Shown here piece by piece: positions 12,644 to 13,470 of a stretch of DNA of 13,470 nt. The position numbers and the translations under genes are program-made. The notes under the pieces were generated by a model, which was given only the letters and a program-made list of their open reading frames with translations, was not told the DNA's origin and did no database searches. Every line of letters begins with the position of its first letter. The first letter of the stretch is position 1. Source of the stretch: Gemmatimonadota bacterium (GTDB lineage Bacteria > Gemmatimonadota > Gemmatimonadetes > Longimicrobiales > Longimicrobiaceae); contig JAHWJJ010000063.1 of NCBI GenBank assembly GCA_019348475.1, positions 1 to 13,470 of the forward strand, read 5' to 3'.

Positions 12644-13209
12644 GCGGCGGCGGACGCGAGGAGGGCCGCCGCCAGCCGCTCGTGCACCGGCAGGGCGCCC
12701 ACGGCCGCGGGGGGCGCGATCACGTTCATGTACAGGATGATGCCGATGGCGACCGCCAGGATGATCAGCATGAGCACCAGCCACACGGGAAAGCGGGCGC
12801 CCGAGCGCTCTTCCCGCAGCGTGCGGGGGGCCTCGGGGGCGGTGTACGCCGCGCGGGCGGCCTCGACGTCGGCCTGCTCCGCCTCGCGGAACTGCAGCTG
12901 CACGCCGCCCACCCGCACCGTGACGCCGTAGGGGAGCGGGGTCGGCACGCCGGGCGCCAGCCGCACCCCTTCCACGGCGGTGCCGTTGGTGGATTCCAGG
13001 TCGGTGATGCGCCAGCCGCCCATCTCATACTCCAGGCGTGCGTGCTGCGCGCTCACGGAGTCGTCGTCCACCACCACGTCGCACCCGGCGCCCCGGCCCA
13101 CGGTGACCACGGGCGACGGTACCGGAAGCTCCTCGCCGTAGCGCGGCCCGGCCATGAGCGCCAGCGTGGCGAGCGGGCCGGGGCGCCCGCAGGGTACAGG
13201 GGTGGGCAT
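12640..13209 (-). CDS. FHA-domain protein with a C-terminal membrane anchor
   Basis: A 189-residue protein with a forkhead-associated domain, which binds phosphothreonine. Seen are the FHA landmarks GR (38-39), SAQH (53-56) and NGT (75-77, in ESTNGTAVEGV). After a linker comes a single hydrophobic helix (140-163, FPVWLVLMLIILAVAIGIILY) that anchors it to the membrane with FHA in the cytoplasm. ATG 13207-13209 has AGGAG 10 bases upstream; upstream frame is rejected because it covers the palindromes and has no family sequence. It is the first gene of a two-gene operon with the PP2C phosphatase, linking phosphothreonine recognition at the membrane to dephosphorylation. Confidence 0.93.
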   Translation of the reverse strand: MPTPVPCGRPGPLATLALMAGPRYGEELPVPSPVVTVGRGAGCDVVVDDDSVSAQHARLEYEMGGWRITDLESTNGTAVEGVRLAPGVPTPLPYGVTVRVGGVQLQFREAEQADVEAARAAYTAPEAPRTLREERSGARFPVWLVLMLIILAVAIGIILYMNVIAPPAAVGALPVHERLAAALLASAAA

Positions 13210-13235
13210 GGGGGCGGTGCTCCTCGCGGTCTGGG

Positions 13236-13326
13236 AGAACGGGTTGCGGCAGAACGGGTTGCGCGGCGCGCAACCTATCGCGCCCGGGCGCCCCTCTGCA
13301 AGTCGCGCGCGAACACGCGCGACTTG
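13236..13326 (-). promoter_or_regulatory. Palindrome-rich upstream region of the FHA-PP2C operon
   Basis: Three structures sit here. AGAACGGGTTGCG occurs twice (13236-13248, 13251-13263) with a 15-base period. A 19-base palindrome GGTTGCGCG-G-CGCGCAACC spans 13257-13275. An 11-base stem CAAGTCGCGCG / CGCGCGACTTG with 6-base loop spans 13299-13326. No promoter of good consensus quality was found; TTGCAG (minus strand, 13294-13299) is a weak -35 candidate. Regulatory meaning is inferred from position. Confidence 0.5.
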
Positions 13327-13470
13327 ACCGGGCGGTGTTGCGAACGTACCATTTGGGCGCGTCCGCAACCCCTCCGCACCCCCCCCCGGGCGGGAGACGG
13401 GGTGTGGGGGGGCACGGGAGCGGCGGGGCACCGCCGCCGCCGCCGGGGCGGCGGGCGCGGGGGCGGGGGG
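13327..13470. other. Extremely GC-rich right end
   Basis: Runs of C and G (for example the C-run near 13379-13388, and G-rich sequence from 13440 onward). No gene, no motif of a known type seen. Confidence 0.6.

Overview
The window is very GC-rich bacterial chromosome with tightly packed genes, many GTG starts and 1- or 4-base stop/start overlaps. It also carries several short-unit repeat families: the octamer ACGCACTC, the heptamer GGGAACA, CGCGGAGG-type palindromes and GGCAAC...GTTGCC hairpins. From memory, this combination, with a four-helix-bundle (23S rRNA intervening-sequence type) gene between octamer arrays, recalls Longimicrobium-like Gemmatimonadota. That is an inference from style; there is no rRNA or marker gene here to prove it.

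Left part (1-2005): the C-terminal end of a sensor histidine kinase; on the minus strand a DinJ-YafQ type II toxin-antitoxin pair with a recognisable promoter and a palindrome over its -10; a small SnoaL/NTF2-like lipoprotein; and a 72-residue cysteine-containing protein of unknown function with a textbook promoter and ribosome site. Middle-left (2006-4519): a deoxyhypusine-synthase-like enzyme and a LOG-family nucleotide hydrolase, both on the minus strand. The whole gap between them is filled by a 504-base unit: a four-helix-bundle gene pointing the other way, bounded by perfect 31-base inverted repeats made of ACGCACTC octamers.

Middle (4520-8643), plus strand: two inverted GGGAACA arrays, the second of which is translated as part of a lipoprotein signal peptide; that lipoprotein overlaps a DUF6941-like gene; then a tiny orphan lipoprotein-signal ORF, a YjbQ/UPF0047 protein, a MaoC-like hot-dog hydratase and an RNA 2',3'-cyclic phosphodiesterase (ThpR).

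Right part (8644-13470): a solo octamer array, then four genes joined by stop/start overlaps (short-chain dehydrogenase, small membrane protein with a DESFPASDPPS tail, OsmC-like protein, DCC thiol oxidoreductase) that look like a redox or stress operon. A 92-base near-perfect hairpin closes it. On the minus strand follow a HIT-family hydrolase with a GGGAACA array in its leader, an intergenic stretch with two related hairpins, and an FHA-domain membrane protein overlapping a PP2C phosphatase, a typical Ser/Thr phosphosignalling pair with a palindrome-rich upstream region.

No tRNA, rRNA, CRISPR array, transposase or phage gene was seen. The strongest candidate for something undescribed is the inverted-repeat-bounded four-helix-bundle unit together with the dispersed repeats.
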